Notes: generated by a model from the letters alone, not told the origin. Positions 24,486 through 33,243 are shown, numbered from the stretch's first letter. The stretch is 43,752 nt of DNA from CAZOWL01 sp964583605 (GCA_964583605.1 CAZOWL010000027.1:1-43752), one strand, 5' to 3'. Numbers and translations are program-made.

Positions 24486-27400
24486 GCACCCCCTCGGTCA
24501 GGTCTGCGATAGCGATGAGCATGGCGCCGGCTCGGCCGGGCGTGGCGTCCAGAACGCGGGCGTTCAGGAGCAGGGTACGGCGTCCGATCCGCGGAAAGAC
24601 CTGGGCCACCGGATAATCTTCCAGCTGGTCGCCTCGAGACTGGAGCGCCGTCAGGCGCTGCCGGAGGGCTGGAGTGCCCCATTGACCATCACCCAGCTCC
24701 CAGAACGGCTGGCCTTGGACCTCTGCCGGGGCCACCTTGAAGTGGCGACAAAAGGCCTTGTTGACCGACAGCACATGCATCTCCGGGTCCAGCACCAGGA
24801 GCGGCTCGCGCAGCGTATCGACGACCCCGTCGGCAAAGGCGCGCGCCTCCTGCAGCGCGGTCTCGATCTCTTTGTGGCGCGTGATGTCTACGAATGTGAT
24901 GACCGCGCCTTCGATGACATTCTCCAGCGTGCGGTAAGGCCCGATGCGCATCCGATACCAGGCCCCGGCGCGGCTTTCGACCTCGCGCTCCCGTGGGACC
25001 AGGCTCGTCAGCACCTCATGCACATCCGCATCGAGCTCAGTAAAGGCGACCAGATTGGAGACGATATCGCCGACCGGCCGGCCGACATCGGACGGGATCA
25101 GCTTGATCAGCTGGGTCGTGGCCGGGGTGAAGCGGGTGATCCTCAGGCCGTGATCGACGAACAGGGTGGCCACGCCGGTCCCGGCCAGGAGATTATTCAT
25201 GTCGTTGTTGGCGCGCGACAGATCCGTGACCTTGGTCTGGAGCTCCGCATTGACGGTGGCCAGCTCCTCGTTGACCGATTGAAGCTCCTCCTTCGAGGTC
25301 TCCAGCTCTTCGTTGGTGGACTGCAATTCCTCGTTGACCGACTGCATCTCCTCGTTGGTCGATTTGAGCTCCTCGTTGGCGGTCTCCATCTCCTCACGTG
25401 TGGCTTGCAGATACTCCTCCTTGGCCCGCAGCTCCTGCCCCAGCTCTGCGATGCGTGCCGCTGACCCTGGCTGGGCCGGCTCCGCGGCGACCGGGGCGGT
25501 CGCGTCTGCCGGCTCTTCCGGCGTTGTCCCGTCCAGCACCACCAGATAGAGATCCGCCTGAGCGGCGGTGTCGCCATCGGACCGCACCGGGCACACCGTC
25601 AGGTCGACGCGGATGAGGTCACCGTTGGTCTTCACGTGCAATCCGGGGATGCGGACCACCCCCTGCCGCGCGATGGCCCGCTGCAGCGCGTTCGTCAGGT
25701 CGCGGCGCAGCCCCTCGCGCGCCATCGTGAAGAGGTTCATGGCGGCATCGCCGGGGGCCGGCTCCAGGTACTGCCCGGTGCGGCCATGGATGTAGAGGAT
25801 CTCGCCACGACCGTTGGTCAGGATGGCCGCCGGGCGCAAATGGCACAGCAGGGCCTGCTCGGTGACGACGCGCCGATCGATCCCCTCGGCGGGCGGACCC
25901 ACCGGGGCCCGTGGTGGTGGGGACGGGGCCCCGCCGAGGGGCGGTGTCGGCATGAGATCACCGAGCAGAGGTGACACGCGGCCGGTCGGCGGCTCCAGGC
26001 GGAGATAGATCTTCCATTTGCGGCTCAGTGGCGAGAACAGCGTCAGGGCATCACCGACGCTCTCGGAGCTGCCGAGGAACAGCACGCCGTCGGGCTTCAG
26101 GGCATAGTGGAACAAGGGGATCAGGCGCCGCTGTAGGTCGCCGTTCAGATAGATCAGCAGATTGCGGCAACTGATCAGATCCAGCTTGGAGAAGGGTGGG
26201 TCGCGGATGAGGTCCTGCTCGGAGAAGACCAGGAGATCGCGGATGATCTTCTGGATGCGGTAGAGTCCACCTTCCGGGTCGGGGCAGAAGTAGCGCGTCA
26301 GCCGCTCGGCCGAGACATCGGCGGCGATGCTGGCCGGATAGACCCCGGCGCGGGCCTGGGCGATGGCCCCGGCGTCGATGTCAGTGGCGAACACCTGTAC
26401 CCTGAAGCTCTGCCTCAGCGTTTCCTGGTGCTCTTGGAGCAGGATGGCGATGGAGTACGCCTCCTCTCCGCTGGAACAGCCAGGAACCCAGACTCGCACC
26501 GGTGCGTCGGCCGGCTTGCCGGCGAACAGCCTTGGGATGACATGCTGCTGCAGGGCCGCGAAGGCCTCCGGATCGCGAAAGAAGCTGGTGACGCCGATCA
26601 GCAGGTCCTGAAACAGCGCAGCGATCTCCGCCGAATCCTGCCGCAGATAGCCTACGTAATCATCCTGACGCCTGATCTGATGCAGCGCCATGCGCCGCTC
26701 GATCCGCCGCACCAGGGTGCTCTGCTTGTATTGCGAGAAGTCGTGTCCCGTGGCATCACGCAGCAGGATGCCGATCTTGGCCAGCGAGTCCTCGGCCTCG
26801 ACTGGCGGATCGTCCAGCGCCGGGGGGGGTTTGCGGAACGCGTGCGCGACATAGCGCATGATCTCTTGCGGCATCTCGCCCGGCGCCAGCAAAAAATCCA
26901 CGAGCCCAGTGGCGATGACGCTGCGCGGCATGCCGTCGTAGGCCGCGGTGCTGGGCGTCTGCGCCAACACCAGGCCACCCTCTCCCTTGACCGCCCGTGC
27001 CCCCAGCGTGCCATCGCTGCCGCTGCCGGAGAGCACGACGCAGATCGCCCGCTCATGCTGGTCCTGGGCCAGCGAGCGAAAGAAGAAATCGATCGGCAGC
27101 CGCAGCCCCCGCGGCGCGCTCGGCTGGAGCAGGTGCAGCCGACCATCGAGCAGGGCCATATCGAGGCTGGGCGGAATGATATAGGCGCAGTCTGGCTTGA
27201 CGACCATGCCATCCTCGACCTCCTGGACGGGCATGCGGGTATGGCGCTTGACGAGCTCGCTCAGGATGCTCTTATGATCAGGGGCGAGGTGCTGCACCAG
27301 TACGTAGGCCATGCCCGTCTCACCGGAGATGGCGGAGAAAAAGGCCTCGAACGCCGCCAGCCCGCCAGCCGAGGCTCCGATGCCGACGATCGGAAAACCT

Positions 27401-27510
27401 TCCTTGGGCGGCAGGATCGGCCCGACGGCCATCCTGTGACAGACCGGCGCATCCGTTGCCTCGGGCTCGACGATGTCTCGGTCCCCATCGCATTGCGTGT
27501 CGTCAGGCAT
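24427..27510 (-). CDS. CheB-CheR-PAS fusion chemotaxis-type regulator
   Basis: About 1027 residues. CheB methylesterase domain (about 40-225) has the catalytic Ser in GIGASAGG, His in VQHLAPDHKS and Asp in LSGSGSDGT, with no receiver domain before it. The CheR methyltransferase (about 245-500) has the SAM motif VWVPGCSSGEEAYS and SCRNLLIYL. A PAS-like region, a long coiled coil of NEELxST heptads (about 660-740) and two more PAS domains follow. Relatives often end in a histidine kinase; here there is none. The protein stops right after the last PAS, and its final 18 residues are encoded by a dispersed repeat, so the 3' end may be truncated. The start is uncertain: 27510 gives MPDDTQ.., while an ATG at 27573 adds 21 residues. 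Neither has a clear ribosome binding site. Confidence 0.88.
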   Translation of the reverse strand: MPDDTQCDGDRDIVEPEATDAPVCHRMAVGPILPPKEGFPIVGIGASAGGLAAFEAFFSAISGETGMAYVLVQHLAPDHKSILSELVKRHTRMPVQEVEDGMVVKPDCAYIIPPSLDMALLDGRLHLLQPSAPRGLRLPIDFFFRSLAQDQHERAICVVLSGSGSDGTLGARAVKGEGGLVLAQTPSTAAYDGMPRSVIATGLVDFLLAPGEMPQEIMRYVAHAFRKPPPALDDPPVEAEDSLAKIGILLRDATGHDFSQYKQSTLVRRIERRMALHQIRRQDDYVGYLRQDSAEIAALFQDLLIGVTSFFRDPEAFAALQQHVIPRLFAGKPADAPVRVWVPGCSSGEEAYSIAILLQEHQETLRQSFRVQVFATDIDAGAIAQARAGVYPASIAADVSAERLTRYFCPDPEGGLYRIQKIIRDLLVFSEQDLIRDPPFSKLDLISCRNLLIYLNGDLQRRLIPLFHYALKPDGVLFLGSSESVGDALTLFSPLSRKWKIYLRLEPPTGRVSPLLGDLMPTPPLGGAPSPPPRAPVGPPAEGIDRRVVTEQALLCHLRPAAILTNGRGEILYIHGRTGQYLEPAPGDAAMNLFTMAREGLRRDLTNALQRAIARQGVVRIPGLHVKTNGDLIRVDLTVCPVRSDGDTAAQADLYLVVLDGTTPEEPADATAPVAAEPAQPGSAARIAELGQELRAKEEYLQATREEMETANEELKSTNEEMQSVNEELQSTNEELETSKEELQSVNEELATVNAELQTKVTDLSRANNDMNNLLAGTGVATLFVDHGLRITRFTPATTQLIKLIPSDVGRPVGDIVSNLVAFTELDADVHEVLTSLVPREREVESRAGAWYRMRIGPYRTLENVIEGAVITFVDITRHKEIETALQEARAFADGVVDTLREPLLVLDPEMHVLSVNKAFCRHFKVAPAEVQGQPFWELGDGQWGTPALRQRLTALQSRGDQLEDYPVAQVFPRIGRRTLLLNARVLDATPGRAGAMLIAIADLTEGVPNDHGAKRASPDGDMSPHP

Positions 27511-27716
27511 GGTCGTCACTCGGAGAATTTCGGGGCGATCGGGGCGGCACGCCCAGGTGGGACGATCGGTCATCGCGGATCGACCAGGCGCACCCCGGTC
27601 AGGACCGCTGCGCCCTGGCCTCAGGCGGTGGCTGAGACAAGCTCCAGTCTAGACCATCTCTCGCCCTGGGCGAGCGCGTGTCCACGATTAAGAGCGCAAG
27701 TCGTCCTCCACAGGCC

Positions 27717-27852
27717 TTTTGGTGATCGCCGCGTTGGTCGGGGTGCCGCGGTGCGCCTCCGCCAGCCGGTGCTGATCGCCTACATTGTGGTCGGGATCAC
27801 GCTCGCGCCGGCTGGGCTCGGCCTGGTCACCTCGAACGACCACATCGATGTG
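27717..27852 (+). pseudogene. Fragment of a KefB-type antiporter gene
   Basis: About 136 bases matching the start of the intact antiporter gene at 33617. LLVIAALVG in one frame continues as AAVRLRQPVLIAYIVVG and ends at DHIDV in the next, so a one-base change has shifted the frame. The corresponding intact segment is LLVIAALVGAAAV..DHIDV. The fragment stops abruptly at GATGTG and runs into an unrelated recombinase scrap. A degraded paralogue or partial duplicate. Confidence 0.8.
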
Positions 27853-28008
27853 AGGTGGTCCAATGACCGCGAGCATCTCTTCGCGCGAAAGAAACCCCGA
27901 CATGGGACGCTCGAAGCGCTTCATGGGTACCCCGAGGGCCCGTTCTACGCTCAGCAACGAGGCGACACCGTGCCGCCCGGCGAACGTCAGGAACGCGCGC
28001 GGAGCGGT
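27853..28008 (-). pseudogene. Fragment of a tyrosine-type site-specific recombinase
   Basis: Read leftward this gives APRAFLTFAGRHG then VPMKRFERPMSGFLSREEML. This is the junction between the core-binding and catalytic domains of XerD-like phage/transposon integrases, where VPMKRFERP and GFLSREEM are very characteristic. Nothing of the catalytic R-H-R-Y domain remains. It abuts the kefB-like scrap. Evidence of past mobile DNA, not a functional gene. Confidence 0.65.
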
Positions 28009-28173
28009 CAGTCAGCGGGAAAGGTTATGGGGGCCGCGGTCGGACGGACAACTGACGCTCGAAGGGGCCGCCCGGGCTTGTAGGAACGTCTGCGAGAACG
28101 GATGGCGACTGGAGCTATGCCTATACTGTGCGTAGAATGTGCGTTTCTGACGTGTCACCTGAGGAGAAACGTC

Positions 28174-28542
28174 ATGGCCGCTATCTTCGCAGAGGTGCTC
28201 GAATCGACGCGGGAGCCGGGTACGTCGCGGTTTTCGGCATCAGGTGTTGCCGACATCCTCAGCCTGCAACAACAGGATCTGGCCGAGCTGGCGGGGGTCC
28301 ATCGCAACACCCTGCGCACCCATCCGGAATCGCCAAGACTGCAATCTGCCCTGCGTGATCTGATGCGTGTGTTGTCGGCCGCCATGGCGGTCCAGCCGGA
28401 CCCGCAACGCGCCATCTTCCTGGTCAAGAACCAGCCCATTCCCGCGTTTCGTCACAAGACCCTTTTGCAACTGATCGAGGAAGGGCGAACCGAGGATGCA
28501 ATCGGCTACCTGGAGTCGATCAGCGCCGGGTTCGTCGGATGA
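28174..28542 (+). CDS. Xre/MbcA/ParS-type antitoxin (DUF2384)
   Basis: 122 residues. An N-terminal helix-turn-helix-like part (VADILSLQQQDLAELAGVHRNTLR) is followed by a C-terminal toxin-binding region with VFLVKNQP-like IFLVKNQPIPAF and LIEEGRTEDAIGYLESI, typical of antitoxins paired with RES-domain toxins. GAGGAG lies 7 bases before the ATG at 28174. It overlaps the RES gene by 4 bp (ATGA). The antitoxin looks intact although its toxin is damaged, so it may persist as an orphan regulator. Confidence 0.82.
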   Translation: MAAIFAEVLESTREPGTSRFSASGVADILSLQQQDLAELAGVHRNTLRTHPESPRLQSALRDLMRVLSAAMAVQPDPQRAIFLVKNQPIPAFRHKTLLQLIEEGRTEDAIGYLESISAGFVG

Positions 28543-28898
28543 TCCTGGTCGATCTGCCCCCTGGCACCACGTTGTTCCGAGCGCATACTCCGCAGTGGGC
28601 CAGCCGACCCACCAGCGGCGCGGGCGCCGCAACCCGAGGGGGGCGCTTCAACCGCGAGGGCGTGGAGGCGCTGTACCCGGCGCTGGATGAGGTGACCGCC
28701 TTGCGCGAGTACCAGCAGACCTCATCCTTCTTGCCACTCTGCACCATGTGTTCTTACACAGTGGCCCTGCGTGACCTGGTCGACCTGCGCCAGCTCCACG
28801 ACGGCGCACCCTGGGACGACCTCTGGCATGACTGGCGCGAGGACTGGCGTCACCCGGACGGGCGACTCCCTCGCAACATGTCCAGTTGGGCGCGATGA
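28539..28898 (+). pseudogene. RES-domain toxin, internally deleted
   Basis: 119 residues. The beginning is a good RES domain: TTLFRAHTPQWASRP, ATRGGRFNREGVEALY and LDEVTALREYQ carry the conserved Arg and Glu. After DWREDWRH the reading jumps directly to PDGRLPRNMSSWAR, which resembles the C-terminal end of RES proteins (a DPxGxLPxxxxSW tail). The intervening segment, normally holding the conserved Ser of the R-E-S triad, is missing. The frame is kept, so a short protein could be made, but NAD-degrading activity is unlikely. RES toxins are usually well over 150 residues. Confidence 0.7.
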
Positions 28899-28926
28899 TC
28901 TCCCTCAGGTTGCCCATTTCCAGCTC

Positions 28927-29366
28927 GCGATTGAACGACGGAGACGTGCAAGCCACAACAGCGCGAGGTTGAACGCTTGCTGGGGCGCTGCCTGCTGCGC
29001 CTGCAGCAGTACGAGCGCCTGATGAAGGCGATCGTCGCGCACCACGACATTTCGGGGCCAGCGCATGAGCTGGAGAACATCCGCGCAGCACGCATCGATG
29101 ATGCTTTCACGAAGACGCTTGGCAACCTGGTTGGACGGTTGCTCGGATCATTCGTCGTGGCAGAGGGGGCCGATACCGCCGATGCTGGGGCAAACGACAC
29201 CGAGGACGTTCCGCATATCGCAATGCGGATGCAGTTGAGCCTGTCCGCCGAAAGCTACGTTCGGACACAAAGGGCTCTGAGAGAACTGGTGCTGCTACAA
29301 GTCAGTGACCGGATTTGGCCGACTCCTGCCGTTGGCATGCACGGTTCTGCTCGTCGCAGGTCATGA
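28927..29366 (+). pseudogene. Conserved hypothetical fragment, no start codon
   Basis: An open frame begins just after a stop near 28938 and reads REVERLLGRCLLRLQQYERLMKA.., then HHDISGPAHELENIRAARI and TKTLGNLVGRLLGSF. It has a helical, conserved look but no ATG before MKAIVAHH at about 29020. The last 20 or so residues look foreign (WPTPAVGMHGSARRRS). I do not recognise the family. Probably a 5'- and 3'-truncated remnant, although an internal start cannot be excluded. Confidence 0.45.
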
Positions 29367-29936
29367 CCGCCGGGCGAGCATGTTGAGTCGCACATAGTCG
29401 ATGACCGGCTCGCCGAGCCGCCGAGCGACCTCGTGCAGGAACCGCGCGCGGTCACCCTCGGGCAGCCGCTGGATATGCTGACGCAGACAGACGGTGCGCA
29501 GTTAGGTCTCGAACGGCTCGCTCGGCGGTAGGACGGCTGGCTCCGACTGCAGCCAGCATCGTGCGTCGACGAAACCGGCGGCCCGGAGCCGCACCTCGGT
29601 ATCGGCTGGGGTTGCGAAGTGCGTGGGATCAGATTCGACACCCGCTGCCCTGGCCGCTGCGTGGACCCGCGCGATATTGCCGATGCCTCCGCATTGCGCA
29701 ACCAGTGGCCTTCCAGGGCGCAAGACGGCGGCGAGGTTTGCAAAAAGGACATTGTGGTCTCGCACCCAGTGGAAGGTTGCCGTCGAGAACACCGCGTCCG
29801 CGAGCCGCAACGGCAGGGGTCGGGCAAGATCGGCGCGCACGAAGCAGGCCCGCTCACCGAAGGGCTTCAGCCTACGCTTCGCCTCCGCCAGCATCGCCGC
29901 AGAGAGGTCGAGGGCGACGACGGTGCCTCGCGGCAA
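29361..29936 (-). pseudogene. SAM-dependent methyltransferase, truncated and with a nonsense codon
   Basis: Reads LPRGTVVALDLSAAMLAEAKRRL.., then ADAVFSTATFHWVRDH and a Class I methyltransferase C-terminal half resembling trans-aconitate methyltransferases. Motif I (the GCGTG loop) is absent because the 5' end is missing beyond 29936. A TAA at 29504-29502 interrupts the frame, yet the same frame continues with LRTVCLRQHIQRLPEGDRARFL to a stop at 29361, so a single codon (perhaps a Tyr codon) was changed. Two independent lesions make it a pseudogene. Confidence 0.8.
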
Positions 29937-30175
29937 GCGTTAGGATGTGGCGGTCTTCGTCGGAGGCCAGGTCCGGTTCGGACAATCTCAGCTCGACCGG
30001 ATTCTTCGTCTCCCTGCTGGTCCGGGGTCTCTTCGCGGCTATCGTCCTCCCGAGCACGCGATCGGATACGCACGCATGCCGCCGTCAGTTAACGGTCGGC
30101 GCCCCGGACTCAGTGCGCCCAAGACGTGCGCGCTACACTTGCCTTGTCGTCCGTTACCTTAACCCGAGTCTTGCC

Positions 30176-31702
30176 ATGTCCCGTCGCCTCCTCCCCATCG
30201 GCATCCAGACCTTCCGCGAGATCCGCGAGGGCGATTTCTACTATGTCGACAAGACCGGCTTCGCTCTGCGCCTGATCGCGCAAGGCAAGTATTATTTCCT
30301 CTCGCGCCCACGCCGCTTTGGCAAATCGCTCTTCCTCGATACGCTGGCCGAGCTGTTCAGCGGCCGCGAGCCCCTGTTTCGCGGTCTAGCCGCGCACAAT
30401 CGCTGGGACTGGAGCCGGCGCTGGCCGGTGATCCGGCTGAGCTTCGCCGAGGGGGTGCTGCGCAGTCGCGGCGAGCTGGATGAAAAGATCGCCGAGCTCC
30501 TGGATACCAACGAGCGCCAACTCGGCGCAGCCGGGACCCAGCGCAGCCTCTCGGGCCGCTTCCGTGGCCTGATCGCCGCGGCCCACGCGACCCATGGTGA
30601 GCGGGTCGTCGTGCTCGTCGACGAATACGACAAGCCGATTCTCGACAACCTGACCGATCCCGATACCGCGCGAGAGATGCGCGAGGGTCTGCGCAACCTC
30701 TACTCGGTCATCAAGGGCGCCGATGCCGATATCCGCTTCGCCTTCCTCACTGGGGTGAGCAAGTTCAGCAAGGTCAGTCTCTTCTCGGGGCTCAACAACC
30801 TCAACGACATCACCGTCGATTCCGAGTATTCGGCCCTGTGCGGCTACACCGAGGCCGATCTGGAGACGGTCTTCGCCCCGGAGCTCGACGGACTCGACCG
30901 TGAGCAGATCCGTGACTGGTACAACGGCTACAACTGGACCGGCGAGGCGGTCTATAACCCTTTCGATGTCCTGTTGCTGTTTCAGAAGCGCCAGTTCCGC
31001 CCCTGGTGGTTTGAGACCGCCACGCCGACCTTCCTGGTCGATGTCCTGACCGAGCGGCGCGTCTGGCTGCCGCGGCTTGGCCAACTTCGGGCCGACGCCG
31101 AGCTGCTGTCGGCCTTCGATGTCGGGCATATCGGCACCGAGGCCCTATTATGGCAGACCGGCTATCTGACCATCGATCGGGAGGAAGAACAGTTCGGCGA
31201 GTACCGCTACCGCCTGCGCTACCCGAACCGTGAGGTCTATCAAAGCTTGAGCAACAGCCTGCTCAAGGCCTGGACACCCGATGGGCAGGACATGATCGCC
31301 CACAAGACCCAGCTTGGCGAGCGGCTCCTCGCCAACGACTTCGCCGGCCTGGGGCAACTCTTCACCGCCTTCTTCGCCAGCATGCCGCACGACTGGTATC
31401 GCAACAACCCAATCGCCCAGTACGAGGGCTACTACGCGAGCGTCTTCTACGCCTACTTTGCCAGCCTTGGCTTGGATCTGACACCGGAGGAGAGCAGCAA
31501 CGCCGGACGCTTGGACATGGCGCTGCGCTTCAATGGCCAGGTCTATCTCTTCGAATTCAAGGTCGTCGAGCTGGCCCCGGAGGGGCGCGGCTATGCCGAG
31601 AAATACCGGGCCGCCGGCCAGCCGCTCCATCTGATCGGCGTCGAATTCAGCCGTAAGGAGCGGCACGTGGTCGGCTTCGAGGTCGAGACCTGGGCGTGTT
31701 GA
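30176..31702 (+). CDS. AAA-ATPase-like / PD-(D/E)XK nuclease family protein
   Basis: 508 residues, apparently intact. The N-terminal AAA-like domain has LPIGIQTFREIREGDFYYVDKT, a modified Walker A SRPRRFGKSLFL and a Walker B VVLVDEYDKPIL. The C-terminal part has a PD-(D/E)XK nuclease core GRLDMAL..YLFEFKVVE and a closing GVEFSRKERHVVGFEVE. This fusion (AAA-ATPase_like plus PDDEXK_9) is abundant in many bacteria, often in several copies, but its role is not established; links to mobile DNA or defence are guesses. It is the one undamaged gene in the 27.7-32.0 kb graveyard. The frame is open further upstream, but the ATG at 30176 matches the family start. Confidence 0.88.
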   Translation: MSRRLLPIGIQTFREIREGDFYYVDKTGFALRLIAQGKYYFLSRPRRFGKSLFLDTLAELFSGREPLFRGLAAHNRWDWSRRWPVIRLSFAEGVLRSRGELDEKIAELLDTNERQLGAAGTQRSLSGRFRGLIAAAHATHGERVVVLVDEYDKPILDNLTDPDTAREMREGLRNLYSVIKGADADIRFAFLTGVSKFSKVSLFSGLNNLNDITVDSEYSALCGYTEADLETVFAPELDGLDREQIRDWYNGYNWTGEAVYNPFDVLLLFQKRQFRPWWFETATPTFLVDVLTERRVWLPRLGQLRADAELLSAFDVGHIGTEALLWQTGYLTIDREEEQFGEYRYRLRYPNREVYQSLSNSLLKAWTPDGQDMIAHKTQLGERLLANDFAGLGQLFTAFFASMPHDWYRNNPIAQYEGYYASVFYAYFASLGLDLTPEESSNAGRLDMALRFNGQVYLFEFKVVELAPEGRGYAEKYRAAGQPLHLIGVEFSRKERHVVGFEVETWAC

Positions 31703-31773
31703 CCTAGAGGTCGCCACGCCCAGGTCTCGTTTCCGCTGGGCGGTTTTGATCGGGATGACGGCCAGGCGGCACA

Positions 31774-31900
31774 TCAGCTGCTGCGCGGACCGAATAGGAT
31801 GATCAATGCGCCCGACAGGCAGAGGGCGGCGCCGAGGCCGTCCCAGCGGTCTGGCCTCGTACCCTCGACGTCAGCTCCATCAGGTGCAGACGATCTGCGG
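31774..31900 (-). pseudogene. C-terminal fragment of YnfA-type (UPF0060) membrane protein
   Basis: Reads GADVEGTRPDRWDGLGAALC then LSGALIILFGPR and a stop at 31774. This is the last helix and tail of YnfA-family proteins (DGxRPDRWDxxGAALCLxGxxIIxFGPR). Everything before it is missing; upstream sequence turns into antisense of a cytochrome remnant. Confidence 0.6.
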
Positions 31901-31983
31901 CGCCTGTCACGCCGCCTACCGGCTGGAAGCCGGCGACCCGGGCACGAAGCAGCCAAGCGTCGCGGCCGAGGGCGGACGCTGAG
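31866..31983 (+). pseudogene. C-terminal fragment of cytochrome c'-like protein
   Basis: In one plus-strand frame: HQVQTICGACHAAYRLE, then a short tail and TGA. A CXXCH followed by xxYR close to the C-terminus is the signature of cytochrome c'/c556. Only the haem-binding end survives; the four-helix body is missing. It is joined head-on to the YnfA remnant. Confidence 0.55.
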
Positions 31984-32155
31984 ATTGCGATGTGGCGGGC
32001 ACGACCGTCATTAGTTCCCTACGCTGATCAGGGCTCGGGACAGGGCCCGACTGGCCATGCAGCATCTATGGTGGTGCAACTCCGGCCGATTGACCACAGT
32101 GCTGCGGACGTAGGGTAAAGTGCCCCATCACCAACGAGCCCTGCCTCCGTCGGAG

Positions 32156-33109
32156 ATGAGTCGATGGCCGCAGATCAAGTCGATGCGCAACCGTGGGGGC
32201 GGTGCCCCTGGAGAAGTCTTCCGCGCCTTTCTCAAGCTCGGCCTGACGTCGTTCGGCGGTCCGATCGCCCACCTCGGCTACTTTCGCGATGAGCTGGTGC
32301 TGCGCCGACGCTGGCTGAGCGAGGCGGCTTACGCCGATCTCGTCGCCCTGTGCCAGTTCCTGCCTGGGCCGGCGAGCAGCCAGGTCGGCTTCGCGCTGGG
32401 ATTTCTGCGCGGCGGCCCGGCGGGCGCGCTCCTCGCCTGGGTTGCGTTCACGCCGCCGTCGGCGGCGCTGTTGCTGGCGTTCGCGCTGGGTGCGGAGGCC
32501 TTTGGCGGCCCGCTTGGCCAAGAGGTCATCCAGAGTCTCAAGCTGGTGGCGGTGGCCATCGTCGCCCAGGCGGTGTGGGGGATGGCGCGCACCCTTGCGC
32601 CCGACCGGGAACGCGCAACGATCGCGCTCGCCGCCGTCCTGATCGTGTCATTCGTTCCGACGTCGTTCGGGCAGATCGCGGCGATCATGGTCGGAGCCAT
32701 CGCCGGGGGCCTCTGGTGCCGGCGACTCGACCAGAGTACCGCAGCTCATCTGCCCGTGCAGATCTCCCGGCGTACCGGGATGCTGCTCGTGACACTGTTT
32801 CTCCTGCTGTTGCTCGGACTACCCGCGGCCGTAGCCTTCTGGTCGGTGCCGGGCCTCGCACTGTTCGAGGTCTTCTACCGGGCCGGCGCACTAGTCTTCG
32901 GCGGCGGACACGTCGTGCTGCCCCTGCTGGAGATGCGCCTGGTCGAGCCGGGCTGGGTAACCGCGGATGCCTTCCTCGCCGGCTACGGCGCGGCACAGGC
33001 CATACCAGGACCGCTGTTCACCTTTGCCGCCTACCTGGGGGCGATCGTCGAGCTCGCCGACCGTCTGCGAGAGGCCGCTCGTGCGGCTCGCCGAGCCGCG
33101 CCTGCCTGA
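32156..33109 (+). CDS. Chromate transporter ChrA family protein, C-terminally shortened
   Basis: About 317 residues. The first CHR domain (FLKLGLTSFGGPIAHLGYF, ALCQFLPGPASSQVGF) and the start of the second (FYRAGALVFGGGHVVLPLL, FLAGYGAAQAIPGPLFTFAAYLGA) are clear. Two-domain ChrA proteins normally continue for about 80-90 more residues with further helices. Here the sequence turns to ELADRLREAARAARRAAPA right after YLGAIV and stops. It may be a truncated, non-functional remnant. The start codon is uncertain (32156 or 32183) and no good ribosome binding site is seen. Confidence 0.8.
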   Translation: MSRWPQIKSMRNRGGGAPGEVFRAFLKLGLTSFGGPIAHLGYFRDELVLRRRWLSEAAYADLVALCQFLPGPASSQVGFALGFLRGGPAGALLAWVAFTPPSAALLLAFALGAEAFGGPLGQEVIQSLKLVAVAIVAQAVWGMARTLAPDRERATIALAAVLIVSFVPTSFGQIAAIMVGAIAGGLWCRRLDQSTAAHLPVQISRRTGMLLVTLFLLLLLGLPAAVAFWSVPGLALFEVFYRAGALVFGGGHVVLPLLEMRLVEPGWVTADAFLAGYGAAQAIPGPLFTFAAYLGAIVELADRLREAARAARRAAPA

Positions 33110-33243
33110 TGGCATGACCGACTGACGCTGGCTTTGCATTCGATTCCGCCGCATGCCAGGATTCCGCCGTGCCGTTGGGCTCGCGCACGAGCTGGCGGCG
33201 CGTTCGATCAATGCGTAATGGGCAAGAATTGACGGAGGTTACC

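Noticed and set aside
26428..28083. 551-codon open frame on the plus strand opposite the CheB-CheR gene
   Set aside because: It is antisense to strongly conserved CheB and CheR motifs, has no domain of its own, and gains its only recognisable part (the KefB-like scrap) by running past the gene.
29561..30175. 205-codon upstream extension of the AAA/PD-(D/E)XK gene
   Set aside because: The extension is antisense to the methyltransferase remnant and has no similarity to the family; the ATG at 30176 matches the usual start.
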